A DNA stretch of 64,000 nt from an uncultured Lachnospiraceae bacterium. Its GTDB lineage: Bacteria; Bacillota; Clostridia; Lachnospirales; Lachnospiraceae. This document shows, in pieces, positions 19,083-28,704 of this stretch. Below the pieces are notes generated by a model that did not search any database, was not told where the DNA came from, and was given only the letters and a program-made list of their open reading frames with translations. Every line of letters starts with the position of its first letter. Within the stretch, counting starts at the first letter, position 1. The translations under genes were made by a program, and so were the position numbers. Location: the NCBI GenBank assembly GCA_947632555.1, contig CANRPU010000004.1:124001-188000 (forward strand). Reading direction: 5' to 3'.

Positions 19083-19465
19083 ACGGCACCCCCTTCGCGG
19101 TTCCGCCTCATCACTTCTTTCCAGGTATCCCGCATGGAGCGGAGATGCTCACACACCTCCCGCAGGATCCCGGCGTCCTTTTTCATGTTGGCCTCTATCA
19201 GACGCTGGGACAGATAGGTATATACCCGTTCAAAATCCTCTGCCACGGGATAGCTCATATCCAGCGTCATACGGAAATGATCCACGATCTTTTCTACTTT
19301 GATGATATTGGTATGGGCCTTCTGCGGATTCTTTTCCTCAATGGCCGCGATGGCGATATTGCAGAACTTGATCGCTCCGTCATACAGCATCAGCACCAGC
19401 TCTGCCGGTGAAGCCGTCAGTACTCTGTTGTTACTGTATTGGGAATACGCGTTGGGTAAAGCCAT
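19079..19465 (-). CDS. fliS: Flagellin export chaperone FliS
   Basis: A 128-residue FliS. It has the conserved N-terminus (NAYSQYSNNRVLTASPAELVLMLYDGAIKFC) and the four-helix pattern. It binds the flagellin C-terminus to prevent polymerisation before export and, in Bacillus, works with FliW. It lies between fliD (4 bases upstream) and the fliT-like gene. Confidence 0.96.
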   Translation of the reverse strand: MALPNAYSQYSNNRVLTASPAELVLMLYDGAIKFCNIAIAAIEEKNPQKAHTNIIKVEKIVDHFRMTLDMSYPVAEDFERVYTYLSQRLIEANMKKDAGILREVCEHLRSMRDTWKEVMRRNREGGAV

Positions 19466-19469
19466 GATG

Positions 19470-21605
19470 TCAACCTCCTAACAGACTGGTTACCGCGCTC
19501 ATATTGGACTGCATTTTCGCCATGGCAGTTTCCATCTTGGAAAACTTAGCGTACCATTTGTCCTCATAATCCGCCAGTTTCTTCTCCAGGTCCTTGATCT
19601 TGGACGTATAATCGTTGTAATCCGCCTTCATCTTCTTATCGTCAAAGAAGCTTCCGTAGCTCCGGTAGCCCTCTACCGATTTGGAAAGGTCGCTCATCTT
19701 GCCATACAGATCCTTGGAAAGCTGAGAGAAGAAAGAGATCACCGTTTCCGGATCGCTGCTGATCATGCTCCTGAGCTTGTCGGCGTTGCCGGATACCATG
19801 GCGTCATCCTCATCTCCGTCAATATGATAAGCGTTCCTCTCATTGTCGGCGGCTTCAAAATACCCTAAGGTGTTGATGCCGAAATCCGACAGGTACATGG
19901 TCTTTCCGTTGACGGAAATGCCGCCGGCCATAATGCCCCGCAGTGCGGAACTGATCGAAGAAAGGTTCTCGTCCCTTCTTAGCAGGGCGTCCTTCACCTT
20001 TTTCTCCCATTCCTCCACATCGCCTTCGGACATGGCTTCCTTCTCCTCGTTGGTCAGAGGCTCATACCCTTTAGCCGACTCCGCGTTATAGAGCTTATCC
20101 ATCTCGTTGATGATGGCGTTATACTCCTTCAGGAAATCCTTGATCATATTGTAGATTCCGTCGGTATCGTCCTGGGTGGTAACGGTAATGCTTTCGCCCT
20201 CTTTGGTTTCGCTCAGCGCGGTAAAGGTAAGTCCGTTGATCTCAAACACGTTGGTGTTGTTGGTAAATTCAGCGCCGTTCAGATAAATAACTGCGTCCTG
20301 GCCGTTTACCTTGGTGGCCCCGGTCTGCGATGCGTCACCGGGATTGTAGCTGTCCATTACCTGGGCCGCATACTGCGCTTTCTTATAATAACTGTCCTCT
20401 ATTTCCCCGGTCAGTTTCTCTTTTGCCGCCGCGCTGTAGGTAACGCTCCCGTCTGCCGCGGTTTCCTGCGATATGGTCACATATTCTTCCACTCCGGCGA
20501 TCTGCTCTTGCAGAGAGGAAACGGTATTCTGGCCGGAAGCCAGCGCCTGCGCGTCGCTCTTTAACGTCTTCAGTTCTTCTACTTCTTTTTTCAGGCCGTC
20601 CAGTTTTTCCTGCGTCTGCGCTTTCTCTTCTTCATTCAGAGGAGAATCCGCCGCTTTCAGGCTTTCTTCCAGTTTTTTGATCTCTTCGTTCTTGCTGTCG
20701 ATGTCAGCCTGATAGTCCTCCGCTGATCTCAATTCCTGTCCTTGATATTTTTTGGTCAGCTCATCTACCTTGCTCTGCGCGTCCTTCAAAGAAGCCTGCA
20801 GGTTCTTATACTGGTCCAGATAGCTCTGCACTCTGGCATCTACGCTCTTGCCGATCAGGTCGCTCATATTCTCCAGCGTCTTCGCCCTGTCACCGGCATC
20901 ATAATAGGACGCGAACCGCTGATACTCCTGCAAAGCAGCCTTATCGTCATTCAGATTTACCTGCAGTCCCAGCGCGGATAACGCTTTCGCTCCATTTTCG
21001 TCAGACGCGGTAATACTGAAATCATTGGCGGCGCCGGAGTCCTTGGCATTCACGAAAAATCTCTGGTTCTTAGCGTCAAAGCTGGCATTGAGGCCCGCGT
21101 TTTTCAGCTGGGTGAGCACGTCGGAGATCGTAGTGTCACCGGTGATACGGATATCCACCGTATTGCCGCCGGATTTGACGCTGATGCTCCCCTCTCCAGA
21201 AAATCCATCCAGGATATCGCTCATTTTGGAAAGCGCGGTAAGCTCAGAGCCGTCCTTACCGGAAATCTTGGCTCCGGTCAGATAACCCTTCTTGGCCAGC
21301 TGCCTGATCTCCAGATCCTGCACACCGTTCATGGCGTCTTCCCCGGTCAGCACGCTGACAGCGCTGCTGTTGGAAACCTTGGTGACGCGCTTGCTGTATG
21401 AAGATACGAACCGCATATTGTTCAGATACTTGCTCTGCAGATTCTTGAGCTTGGTATTTAAGTCCTTCCAGGCTTCCTGCTTCCATTCCAATTTGGTCTG
21501 GGCCTTTTTGGCGGTGTCTACCTTCGTGCGTTTTGCCGCTACCAGCTCCTGGATAATACTGTCCGTATCCATGCCTGACATCAGGCCTGATAATCTCATT
21601 GGCAT
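19470..21605 (-). CDS. fliD: Flagellar filament cap protein FliD
   Basis: Forms the filament cap that folds flagellin at the tip. The N-terminus has the signature LSGLMSGMDTDSIIQELV; the C-terminal FliD domain includes YNAIINEMDKLYNAES and a final Ala/Met/Ser helix. At 711 residues it is well above the ~470-500 usual in Bacillus. The extra length is a strongly charged coiled-coil-like insertion at about residues 230-375 (KNLQASLKDAQSKVDELTKKYQG and following), likely a solvent-exposed spike. It is second in the flaG-fliD-fliS-fliT-like unit. Confidence 0.95.
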   Translation of the reverse strand: MPMRLSGLMSGMDTDSIIQELVAAKRTKVDTAKKAQTKLEWKQEAWKDLNTKLKNLQSKYLNNMRFVSSYSKRVTKVSNSSAVSVLTGEDAMNGVQDLEIRQLAKKGYLTGAKISGKDGSELTALSKMSDILDGFSGEGSISVKSGGNTVDIRITGDTTISDVLTQLKNAGLNASFDAKNQRFFVNAKDSGAANDFSITASDENGAKALSALGLQVNLNDDKAALQEYQRFASYYDAGDRAKTLENMSDLIGKSVDARVQSYLDQYKNLQASLKDAQSKVDELTKKYQGQELRSAEDYQADIDSKNEEIKKLEESLKAADSPLNEEEKAQTQEKLDGLKKEVEELKTLKSDAQALASGQNTVSSLQEQIAGVEEYVTISQETAADGSVTYSAAAKEKLTGEIEDSYYKKAQYAAQVMDSYNPGDASQTGATKVNGQDAVIYLNGAEFTNNTNVFEINGLTFTALSETKEGESITVTTQDDTDGIYNMIKDFLKEYNAIINEMDKLYNAESAKGYEPLTNEEKEAMSEGDVEEWEKKVKDALLRRDENLSSISSALRGIMAGGISVNGKTMYLSDFGINTLGYFEAADNERNAYHIDGDEDDAMVSGNADKLRSMISSDPETVISFFSQLSKDLYGKMSDLSKSVEGYRSYGSFFDDKKMKADYNDYTSKIKDLEKKLADYEDKWYAKFSKMETAMAKMQSNMSAVTSLLGG

Positions 21606-21617
21606 AACAAAGCCCTC

Positions 21618-22049
21618 CTATCTCTTTTCGTCTACCAGGATACCTGCCATTTCCCACACTTTGGCTATCATATCCAAAGTTTTTTCCGGAGGAAGCTCTT
21701 TGATCACTTCCTTGGTATCCTTGTCTACTATTTTAATAGTCACCCGGTTCGTAGCCTCATGAATGCCAAAAATAGCCTCTGAATGCGCCATCTTCTTATT
21801 CATAGCCTCCACAGCCTTCTTGATCTGCTCATTGCTGGGCTGCCTGTTTTCGTTTCCCTGGGCGTTATTGGAATTGCTCTTTCCCTGGGGATTTTCCACA
21901 ATGCTGATGGTAGCATCCACCTGGGGCTGTTCGTTAGCAGTTACATCCGTGTATTCTGCCGCGGATCTGGCAGTCTGCGCTGCCGGTTTCGTCTGTACCT
22001 GCGGCTGCGCCTGTACAGTCATAACACTTCCTAATGGTTCAATAGCCAT
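21618..22049 (-). CDS. flaG: FlaG family protein
   Basis: A 143-residue protein. The start at 22049 (MAIEPLGSVMTVQ) follows GGAGGTGAG; the frame stays open 27 bases upstream without a ribosome site. The C-terminal FlaG domain (AVEAMNKKMAHSEAIFGIHEATNRVTIKIVDKDTKEVIKELPPEKTLDMIAKVWEMAGILVDEKR region) is typical. FlaG proteins influence filament length. First gene of the unit read from the sigma-D promoter at 22096-22123. Confidence 0.93.
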   Translation of the reverse strand: MAIEPLGSVMTVQAQPQVQTKPAAQTARSAAEYTDVTANEQPQVDATISIVENPQGKSNSNNAQGNENRQPSNEQIKKAVEAMNKKMAHSEAIFGIHEATNRVTIKIVDKDTKEVIKELPPEKTLDMIAKVWEMAGILVDEKR

Positions 22050-22095
22050 TTTTCTCACCTCCGTGTGAATCGTCATTGAGAGTTTTCTAGGTTAT

Positions 22096-22123
22096 GTATC
22101 GGCCGAAGGCCCGGGAAAGTTTA
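22096..22123 (-). promoter_or_regulatory. Sigma-D promoter of flaG-fliD-fliS
   Basis: Minus strand TAAA (22120-22123), 16 bases, GCCGATAC (22096-22103). It falls between a terminator after csrA and the flaG start. Confidence 0.75.
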
Positions 22124-22148
22124 TAGAAGAAGAAATTTTTTACGGGCG

Positions 22149-22202
22149 AAAAAAGCCGCGGATCCGGTCCTCTCCCTGCGGGGAGCCTTCCTTCTCCGCG
22201 GC
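22149..22202 (-). terminator. Terminator after csrA
   Basis: Outer stem GCCGCGGA / TCCGCGGC (22155-22162 with 22195-22202), inner stem CTCCC/GGGAG, and six T residues on the minus strand. It ends the flgM-to-csrA unit. Confidence 0.8.
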
Positions 22203-22225
22203 CGCTGTGACACGGTCATACGCGC

Positions 22226-22444
22226 TCAGCCCAAAAGATTCTTTAACGCGTCCAGTCCGGCAGTATCCGCCGCGGCCTTGTTGGCCTCCTGGATCTGCAG
22301 ATAGACTTCCTTGCGGTATACCGGCACCTCCTTGGGAGCGGTAATGCCTATCTTTACCTGATCACCCTTCACTTCCAGGACGGTGATCTCAATATTGTTG
22401 TTAATGATAATGGCTTCATTCTTTTTTCTGGATAAAGCAAGCAT
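22226..22444 (-). CDS. csrA: Carbon storage regulator CsrA
   Basis: A 72-residue RNA-binding translational regulator starting MLALSRKKNEAIII. I prefer the ATG at 22444, preceded by AGGTGAG, to an in-frame GTG nine bases upstream that lies inside that ribosome site. The core beta strands ITVLEVKGDQVKIGITAPKEVPVYRKEVYLQI carry the conserved RNA-contacting R/K residues. It is one base from the end of fliW. In Firmicutes CsrA represses flagellin translation and is antagonised by FliW; the flagellin leader here has matching sites. Confidence 0.96.
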   Translation of the reverse strand: MLALSRKKNEAIIINNNIEITVLEVKGDQVKIGITAPKEVPVYRKEVYLQIQEANKAAADTAGLDALKNLLG

Positions 22445-22445
22445 T

Positions 22446-22904
22446 CTACTCACCTGCCTTTCCGGCTTTCAAAATGTCGTAAATGGGATATTTCACGGCA
22501 TATTCATCGCCTTCCACAATGACCTGGCAGGCTCTGCGCGTCTGGGCGTTGATCACAATAGGTCCCTTTAAATTGACCGTCATCTTGGTCAGGTCGGAAG
22601 GTACCGTGACGGTTACCAGCACCAGCAGATTGTCCTCATTTAAATCCTCCAGATCCTTCAACAGTTCGTCTTCTATCTGGGGATTGTAGCCGGGCGCCAC
22701 GTTCAGCGGATCCATCACAGGCATGGCAAACGCGGGCTCCTGCATGGACTGCAGCCAGCGGATCCCGGCTCCCACACCCTTTTCCTCGTCATGGATCAAC
22801 GCGAATGTAGTCAGTTCAGGAAAACCGATGATCCCTCCCGCGAAATGGATCAATTTGTCATCGGCAATGTCAACTTCCCCAAAGATTTTTGTATTTACCC
22901 TCAT
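22446..22904 (-). CDS. fliW: Flagellar assembly factor FliW
   Basis: A 152-residue FliW, a CsrA antagonist that also binds flagellin, so that flagellin secretion frees FliW to inhibit CsrA. Typical motifs are FGEVDIADDKLIHFAGGIIGFPEL near the start and the DPLNVAPGYNPQI segment. It directly precedes csrA and follows flgL. Confidence 0.95.
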   Translation of the reverse strand: MRVNTKIFGEVDIADDKLIHFAGGIIGFPELTTFALIHDEEKGVGAGIRWLQSMQEPAFAMPVMDPLNVAPGYNPQIEDELLKDLEDLNEDNLLVLVTVTVPSDLTKMTVNLKGPIVINAQTRRACQVIVEGDEYAVKYPIYDILKAGKAGE

Positions 22905-22935
22905 AGTTCCTCTTTTCCGCCGTCCATACGGCTTT

Positions 22936-24516
22936 TTATAAGAAATTCAGCAGATTGGTCTGCATTACCTTTCCGGTTGCCATCAGTGAGGCGGTATAAG
23001 TCATCTGCGCGCTTTCCAGATAGATCGCCACTTCTTCGATGTCAATATCTTCATTTTCAGACTGCAGTGTTTCAAAGGTGGTCTTCTGATCCTGCATGCG
23101 GTTTTCGATCAGTTCCAGCTTGGCGCTCCTGGTACCGCAGTTGGTAATGGACAGATTGGAGTCATCCAGATGCTTCTGCATAACGGTGATACTGTGCTCA
23201 AACATCTTCTGCATCTTGTCCTTGCTCAGCGTCAGCGCCTTATCGACCGCCTTCAATCTGGATTCCAGCGTTGTCCTTTTCCCATTGTCGGTTTCCTTTT
23301 CCAGCAGTTCATTCAGGCTTTCGGATATTTTCTCCAGATTCTTCACGTCTTCCAGCGCGCTGATCAAATCATCCACTTCCCTGCCGATATTGGGGTCAAA
23401 GCACTCGTCCGCCGTGGTATTGACGCGGATGGTCTGGTTAAAGCCCACGTCATATTCAATGACCTGCCGCTCCACATCCATGCCCTTGAGGTAATCCTGA
23501 TTGTAGTCGATGGCTTCTCCCGCGGCATCCGTCGTGCTGCACGCGTAATAATGCTCAGGCCGCAGATCCCCTTTCTCCCAGCTGCTCTTCTCATAGCTGA
23601 TGCGGATCTCCCCTTCATTTACGGAAGCCGTAGACGCATCGTCCCTGTAAGACATCATGGACGCGTATACTTGATCTCCCAGGACCAGTTCGCCTGTTTC
23701 CGGCACAAAGTACATACCGTCCGGATTCTGCGCCGCCAGCTCGTAGGCGCTGGGCACCTCATGGGAGTGCACCATGACCACGCCGTTTCCCACCGGCTCG
23801 GTGATCAGGCTTCCGTCCGGATTCTTTCCCGTCACCCTGGTCACTTCAGGCACCACATCGTCCACATCTCCATAGGCAAGCCGGATCTTGTGCACCTCCA
23901 CGGAGGTAACGTCCTCCTCCGTCACGGTAACGTCCGCGTAGTTGGCGGCATCCATATTCCGCACATCCTGCAGATCCGCGCCGGCTCCCGCGGTGGTCTT
24001 GACATAGGTCATGCTCTCTATGGCATCACGGTCCAGCTGCTGGGTAATGCTGTAATGCTTTTCCGTCTGGGCCGGGAAACTGATGGAAGTATCGGTACGG
24101 TAGCCGGAAAATACATATCTTCCCGCGTAATCCACATCCGCCGTGGAATAGATCTCATCCCGCAGCGCTTTCAGCTGTTCCAGGATGATCTCCCTGTCCG
24201 CTGAAGGCAGATCCCCGTTGGAGCCCTTAGTACACTGGCCCAGAACACTGGTCAGCACCTTGGACAGATTCTGCAGCGCGCCTTCCGTTACATCCAGCCA
24301 GCTTTCCGCATCGGGAATGTTCTTACTGTAGTACTGCGTAGCCTCCGTTACATTGGTACGCAGACGCAGAGCCCTGATCGCCACCACCGGATCGTCGGAG
24401 GGTTTGTTTATCTTTTTCTTGGTAGACATCTGCGTACTCAGCTTATCCTCCAGGATTTTGTTATTGTTGATGTGCGTCAGATTATTCCTCTGCATGATCT
24501 TGTTGGTAATACGCAT
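22936..24516 (-). CDS. flgL: Flagellar hook-filament junction protein FlgL
   Basis: Junction protein between hook and filament. The N-terminus MRITNKIMQRNNLTHINNN and the helix LSTQMSTKKKINKPSDDPVVAIRALRLR are diagnostic, and the C-terminus matches the flagellin-like D0 helix. At 526 residues it is clearly longer than the ~300 residues usual in Bacillus; the surplus is a central domain (about 150-400) with beta-rich, acidic sequence. It lies between flgK and fliW. Confidence 0.94.
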   Translation of the reverse strand: MRITNKIMQRNNLTHINNNKILEDKLSTQMSTKKKINKPSDDPVVAIRALRLRTNVTEATQYYSKNIPDAESWLDVTEGALQNLSKVLTSVLGQCTKGSNGDLPSADREIILEQLKALRDEIYSTADVDYAGRYVFSGYRTDTSISFPAQTEKHYSITQQLDRDAIESMTYVKTTAGAGADLQDVRNMDAANYADVTVTEEDVTSVEVHKIRLAYGDVDDVVPEVTRVTGKNPDGSLITEPVGNGVVMVHSHEVPSAYELAAQNPDGMYFVPETGELVLGDQVYASMMSYRDDASTASVNEGEIRISYEKSSWEKGDLRPEHYYACSTTDAAGEAIDYNQDYLKGMDVERQVIEYDVGFNQTIRVNTTADECFDPNIGREVDDLISALEDVKNLEKISESLNELLEKETDNGKRTTLESRLKAVDKALTLSKDKMQKMFEHSITVMQKHLDDSNLSITNCGTRSAKLELIENRMQDQKTTFETLQSENEDIDIEEVAIYLESAQMTYTASLMATGKVMQTNLLNFL

Positions 24517-24535
24517 CCGAATCTCCTTCCCGACC

Positions 24536-26455
24536 TTATACTCCGGTCTGCAAAATCAGTCTGTCATATATTTCCGTCAGTGTCTGTATCATCTTGGAAG
24601 CCAGATTGTAGCCGTTCTGATATTTGACCAGGTTGACCGCTTCTTCGTCCTCATCCACGCCCGAAATGGATATTCTCTGCGTATCCACCGTGCCGGAGAT
24701 GTTTTTATAATTTTCCGCCAGAGTGTTGGCGTTGCTGGCGTTCAGCGCCACATCGGAGAGGATGCACTGTAAGAACTCTCCCGCGCTGCAGCCCCTGAAG
24801 CTCATCATGGACTTATCGCTGGCCATCAGTTTCAGTTCCTCCAGCAGATCGTACTGGTCCACGCCGTCGGAAGCGTTTTTCCTGGTGGCCAGCAGGTCCG
24901 CATCCTGTATCAGTCCTGCCACGATCGCGAAATTTTTGGCGGTCAGGCGGTAATAGCTGGAATCCGTAGAACTTACAGTCAGACTTCCGTCCGTCTGCCT
25001 GTCATAACGGGTGCTCTCCTCAAACAGATACTGCTCATCGTCCGTCGCGTGATTGCCGGTAAACATATCACAGCCTTCTTTATTGTAGGAATCATAGCCG
25101 CTGTTCAGGATATCGTTAAACTTCTGGGAAAAGGTCCGCACCCACTCGTTCATCTGGTTCATATAATAAGGAATTCCCTGATAATCGATGCTGTTGCCTA
25201 CGGAAGCGTTTTTCCCCACTCTGTCATTGGTGATATGCCTGTCATTCAGATCGCTGTTGGAAAGTACAAAAGTATAGGTATATACCGGCTCTCCGTCCTG
25301 GTAAGTACAGGTATAGGACCAGGAATCATAGTAAAAGATCTGATTCCCCAGATTGATCATGCCGCCGCTGTCGGAAAGATTGCATTTATTCAGATCCTGC
25401 AGATAACTCTTTCCCACCTCTATCGTCACGGTATCATGATTTCTGGCCACGCCGTCCGGGTCCGTCCGTCTTTCGCTGCCAATACCGGTAATGGTTCCCG
25501 TAAAATTCTCGCCGTTATTGCCGTCCCGCATCTCTATCAGTCCCTGCAGCGTGCCGCCCAGCGTCTGGCTGTTGAGATTGAATTTCTGTCCGTTCTTCCA
25601 GTACACGTCATAAAGTCCGTCAATATCCGTCTGATTGGTCTTTTCATACGTTTCTCTGGCCACGCATTCCAGTTCCTGAAACTCTCCGGTGTCCAGAAGC
25701 AGTTCCCCGCCCCCGATCTTTACCAGAAAACGGTGAGCTCCCGTTTCCCGCTCAGGATTATTGGCGTCCACCACGGGGATTTCCTGGGTTTCAATATCCA
25801 CTATCTGGGAAAGCTGATCCAAAAGCAGGGTTCTTCTGTCCCGCAGCTCATTGGCTTTGCTGCCCGTCAACTCTATTACATTGATCTGTTTGTTTAAGGT
25901 AGCTACTTCCTCCGCGATGGAGTTGATCTCGTCTATCTTTAATTTCAGCTCGTCATTGACATCTTTCTGTACTTTTTCCAGATTGGCCGCCAATCCGTTG
26001 AAATAGTCCGTCAGGTTGCTTCCGTAACCCACAAACTGGGATTTGGAAGCGGTACTGCCGGATTGCTTCAGTACTTCCTGCAGTCCCTCGGTCATAAATT
26101 TGTCAAAAATGCTCTTGAAACCTTCGGTAAACTGGTCATCCGCGAAATAGTTTTCCAGCTGCGCCATATAATAGGACTTGATGTTCTGTTCTCCAAAGTT
26201 AGTGTTGGCTTCCCAGAACTTATGGTCATAAAATTCGTTCCGCACCCGCTCGATCGCCAGCGTATCCACGCCCGCGCCCGCGCAGCCGTAAGTCTGGAAT
26301 ACCCGGAGCGCATCGCTGGCCTGCTGTACTACCTGCTGGCGGCTGTACCCTTCCGTCTGCACATTGGCGATATTGTTGGAAGTGGTGTTCAGAGCCGCGT
26401 TGGATGCCAGCAGTCCGGTATAGGCGATATTCAATCCAAAAAACTGAGATGGCAT
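24536..26455 (-). CDS. flgK: Flagellar hook-associated protein FlgK (copy 1)
   Basis: A 639-residue HAP1. The N-terminus FFGLNIAYTGLLASNAALNTTSNNIANVQTEGYSRQQ is the canonical FlgK/FlgE-type rod-hook helix, and the C-terminus (NLVKYQNGYNLASKMIQTLTEIYDRLI) is the partner D0 helix. It lies 25 bases downstream of a second, diverged flgK. Junction role as for FlgK; division of labour with the second copy is unknown. Confidence 0.94.
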   Translation of the reverse strand: MPSQFFGLNIAYTGLLASNAALNTTSNNIANVQTEGYSRQQVVQQASDALRVFQTYGCAGAGVDTLAIERVRNEFYDHKFWEANTNFGEQNIKSYYMAQLENYFADDQFTEGFKSIFDKFMTEGLQEVLKQSGSTASKSQFVGYGSNLTDYFNGLAANLEKVQKDVNDELKLKIDEINSIAEEVATLNKQINVIELTGSKANELRDRRTLLLDQLSQIVDIETQEIPVVDANNPERETGAHRFLVKIGGGELLLDTGEFQELECVARETYEKTNQTDIDGLYDVYWKNGQKFNLNSQTLGGTLQGLIEMRDGNNGENFTGTITGIGSERRTDPDGVARNHDTVTIEVGKSYLQDLNKCNLSDSGGMINLGNQIFYYDSWSYTCTYQDGEPVYTYTFVLSNSDLNDRHITNDRVGKNASVGNSIDYQGIPYYMNQMNEWVRTFSQKFNDILNSGYDSYNKEGCDMFTGNHATDDEQYLFEESTRYDRQTDGSLTVSSTDSSYYRLTAKNFAIVAGLIQDADLLATRKNASDGVDQYDLLEELKLMASDKSMMSFRGCSAGEFLQCILSDVALNASNANTLAENYKNISGTVDTQRISISGVDEDEEAVNLVKYQNGYNLASKMIQTLTEIYDRLILQTGV

Positions 26456-26480
26456 AAGCTTCCTCCTTACCTGTTCTGAA

Positions 26481-28139
26481 TCAGACGGCGAGTGTGCTGA
26501 TAATGTGCTCCAGCATCTCGCTGATCACATTAATATAGCGGCTGGCCGCGTTATAACCGTTCTGAAATTTGATCATATTGGAAAGCTCTTCGTCGGAAGA
26601 AACTCCCACTATCTGCTCCCTGGCCGCGCAGGTGGACTCCACGGTAGCCTCCTGATTGGCATATATGCTCTGGAATACGGAACCGGATGTGGCTACCTGG
26701 GACACCAGGTCCTTATAGTAATCCACAAAATTAGTCCTTTTCTGTACGTTGGGATTCAGCGCGTAGGCCTCCTCGGTAAAAATCCCCTTCAGGGCCTCCG
26801 CCGTAGCGTAATCCGCCTTTCCGTCCACTGTCATGAAGCCCAGCATGGAAGGTTCCTGCAGCAGATGCGGATTGACCTTCAGATTCTGCAGCGTATAAAG
26901 GCTGTCGGGATGGTTAAAATCCTCTTCCTGATAAACCCAGGTTTCTTCTCCGTCATCGCCCGTCACTTTCTTATATCCGTCCGTAGTCACCTTCTGAAAC
27001 AGCTGCAGAGGAGAACCGTCCTTATCACAGAGGTACCCTCTCGCGGGATCGCTGGCACTGGCCAGTACCCCGTTGATCTTCGTCACCACATTGTGGATCA
27101 GCTGGTCAAATTCCGCCTGAATGTTCATCATTACGGACTGGGAAATACTGTCATAATCCTTTTCGATATCGGAATAGTTGGCTCTGTGGTCCCCTCTGGC
27201 CAGCAAAGTGGCCTTCAGGCCGCCGATATCCGTATCCATGGTGGAAGACACCGTTCTGTTCAAGTCGAATACCTTGGCATTGGTAATATCATACTTTCTG
27301 GTACCGTCCGCCAGAATGGTGTACTCCGCGTTCTGCGGCCAGAACGGCGTATAAAAACCTGTATTGGAGTCTATATCCAGTCCGATCTCATAGCACATGC
27401 CGCCTTTTACGAAATCGGTCCCCTCTATCTGTACGTAAACATTGCCCATGGCGTCCTCGCCATAGCTGATGTCACAGAGTTTGCCCAGTTCATCCAGGAT
27501 CTGGTTCCTGCTGTCCCGCAGGTCATTGGCATGCTCAATGCCGCCCGCTTCTACCTTTTTAATGGCGTCATTTAACTGCAGCAGCTGCCTGCCATACTTG
27601 TTGATGGCATCTACCTGTTCTTTGACTTTTATGTTCAGGCTGTTCTGATAAGATGTCAGATCATTATATACGGAAGTGGAGCGCTCTACAAATTCCGCGG
27701 CGCGCTGAACCAGAAGTCCCTGCGTTACGGAACTGGAAGGATCCTTCGCCAGCTCCTGCACGGCGGTCCAGAGATTATCCATGGAAGTCTGGAAATCCTT
27801 GCCGTTAAATTCGCCCAGAAGTGTCTGCACTTCATCCAGCGCGTCAAAAGACACTTCATAAAACATACTGCGCCCCGATTCCCGGCGGTATGTTTTATCC
27901 AGAAAAGTATCTCTCACTTGTCTGACTGCGGAAAAATCAACCCCGAGGCCGTATTGTTTGTTGGACACTGCGGAGGGGTTCGTGGATATGGTAATATAGC
28001 GCCTGGTGGCCAAAAGGCTCTGCTGCCTTGTATAGCCGACCGTATCTATATTCGTAAGATTGTGCGCCGTCGCGTTCAGCGCGTTCTGACTGGTCTGCAA
28101 TCCGGAATTTCCGATGTATAAACTTCCCATTAACGGCAT
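26481..28139 (-). CDS. flgK: FlgK-like hook-associated protein (copy 2)
   Basis: A 552-residue FlgK paralogue. The start at 28139 (MPLMGSLYIGNSGLQTSQNALNATAHNLTNIDTVGYTRQQ) is preceded by GAGGTGATAGT. C-terminus: MIKFQNGYNAASRYINVISEMLEHIISTLAV. It is about 87 residues shorter than copy 1 and clearly diverged outside the terminal helices. The two lie in tandem between flgN and flgL, so both are likely expressed from the flgM promoter. Confidence 0.92.
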   Translation of the reverse strand: MPLMGSLYIGNSGLQTSQNALNATAHNLTNIDTVGYTRQQSLLATRRYITISTNPSAVSNKQYGLGVDFSAVRQVRDTFLDKTYRRESGRSMFYEVSFDALDEVQTLLGEFNGKDFQTSMDNLWTAVQELAKDPSSSVTQGLLVQRAAEFVERSTSVYNDLTSYQNSLNIKVKEQVDAINKYGRQLLQLNDAIKKVEAGGIEHANDLRDSRNQILDELGKLCDISYGEDAMGNVYVQIEGTDFVKGGMCYEIGLDIDSNTGFYTPFWPQNAEYTILADGTRKYDITNAKVFDLNRTVSSTMDTDIGGLKATLLARGDHRANYSDIEKDYDSISQSVMMNIQAEFDQLIHNVVTKINGVLASASDPARGYLCDKDGSPLQLFQKVTTDGYKKVTGDDGEETWVYQEEDFNHPDSLYTLQNLKVNPHLLQEPSMLGFMTVDGKADYATAEALKGIFTEEAYALNPNVQKRTNFVDYYKDLVSQVATSGSVFQSIYANQEATVESTCAAREQIVGVSSDEELSNMIKFQNGYNAASRYINVISEMLEHIISTLAV

Positions 28140-28180
28140 ACTATCACCTCTCGTCACATGCGGGGAATCCCCGCCAAGGA

Positions 28181-28699
28181 TCAGCTTTTCGCGTCGAATC
28201 CGCCGTTCACGCTTCCCATCACGTCACCGGAAGTATACGCTCCCTTGTTGTAGTTCGCGGTTTCCGGCGCGGCCTTCATCGCCTGCAGCAGATTCATATC
28301 AAATTCTACCATTTCCAGAGAATGAGCAATCAACTCTCCGTTCTGTTCGTTTACGCGGCGCAGATTGTCTACGACGATCTTTAATCTGTCGTGCAGCTCT
28401 GCCAGTTTTTTGCTCTCCTGCGGCCTGGATGCCAGCATTTCGATCAAATTTGCCAGCTTCAGGCTTTCAACATCCTTGTTTGTAACGTTGGCAATATCTT
28501 TGACTACCTCCATCCGTTCACTGTCCAGACGGGTAATCCTGCTCGCCACCAACTGTTCTTCATCCGTGATCTTCTCTAATTGCGTTAAATCTCCGGCCAC
28601 AATGACCGGAGTTTTTTTCTGAGATAATTCCAGCAGCATTTCGTACTCTGCGGTTTCCTGTTCTAATATACTTATCAGATTCTCAATCAGGCTTGCCAC
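28181..28699 (-). CDS. flgN: Flagellar export chaperone FlgN
   Basis: A 172-residue helical protein (ASLIENLISILEQETAEYEMLLELSQKKTPVIVAGDLTQLEKITDEEQ), typical of FlgN. It binds the C-termini of FlgK and FlgL and delivers them to the export gate. It sits between flgM (5 bases upstream) and flgK. Confidence 0.92.
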   Translation of the reverse strand: MASLIENLISILEQETAEYEMLLELSQKKTPVIVAGDLTQLEKITDEEQLVASRITRLDSERMEVVKDIANVTNKDVESLKLANLIEMLASRPQESKKLAELHDRLKIVVDNLRRVNEQNGELIAHSLEMVEFDMNLLQAMKAAPETANYNKGAYTSGDVMGSVNGGFDAKS

Positions 28700-28704
28700 C
28701 GGAA

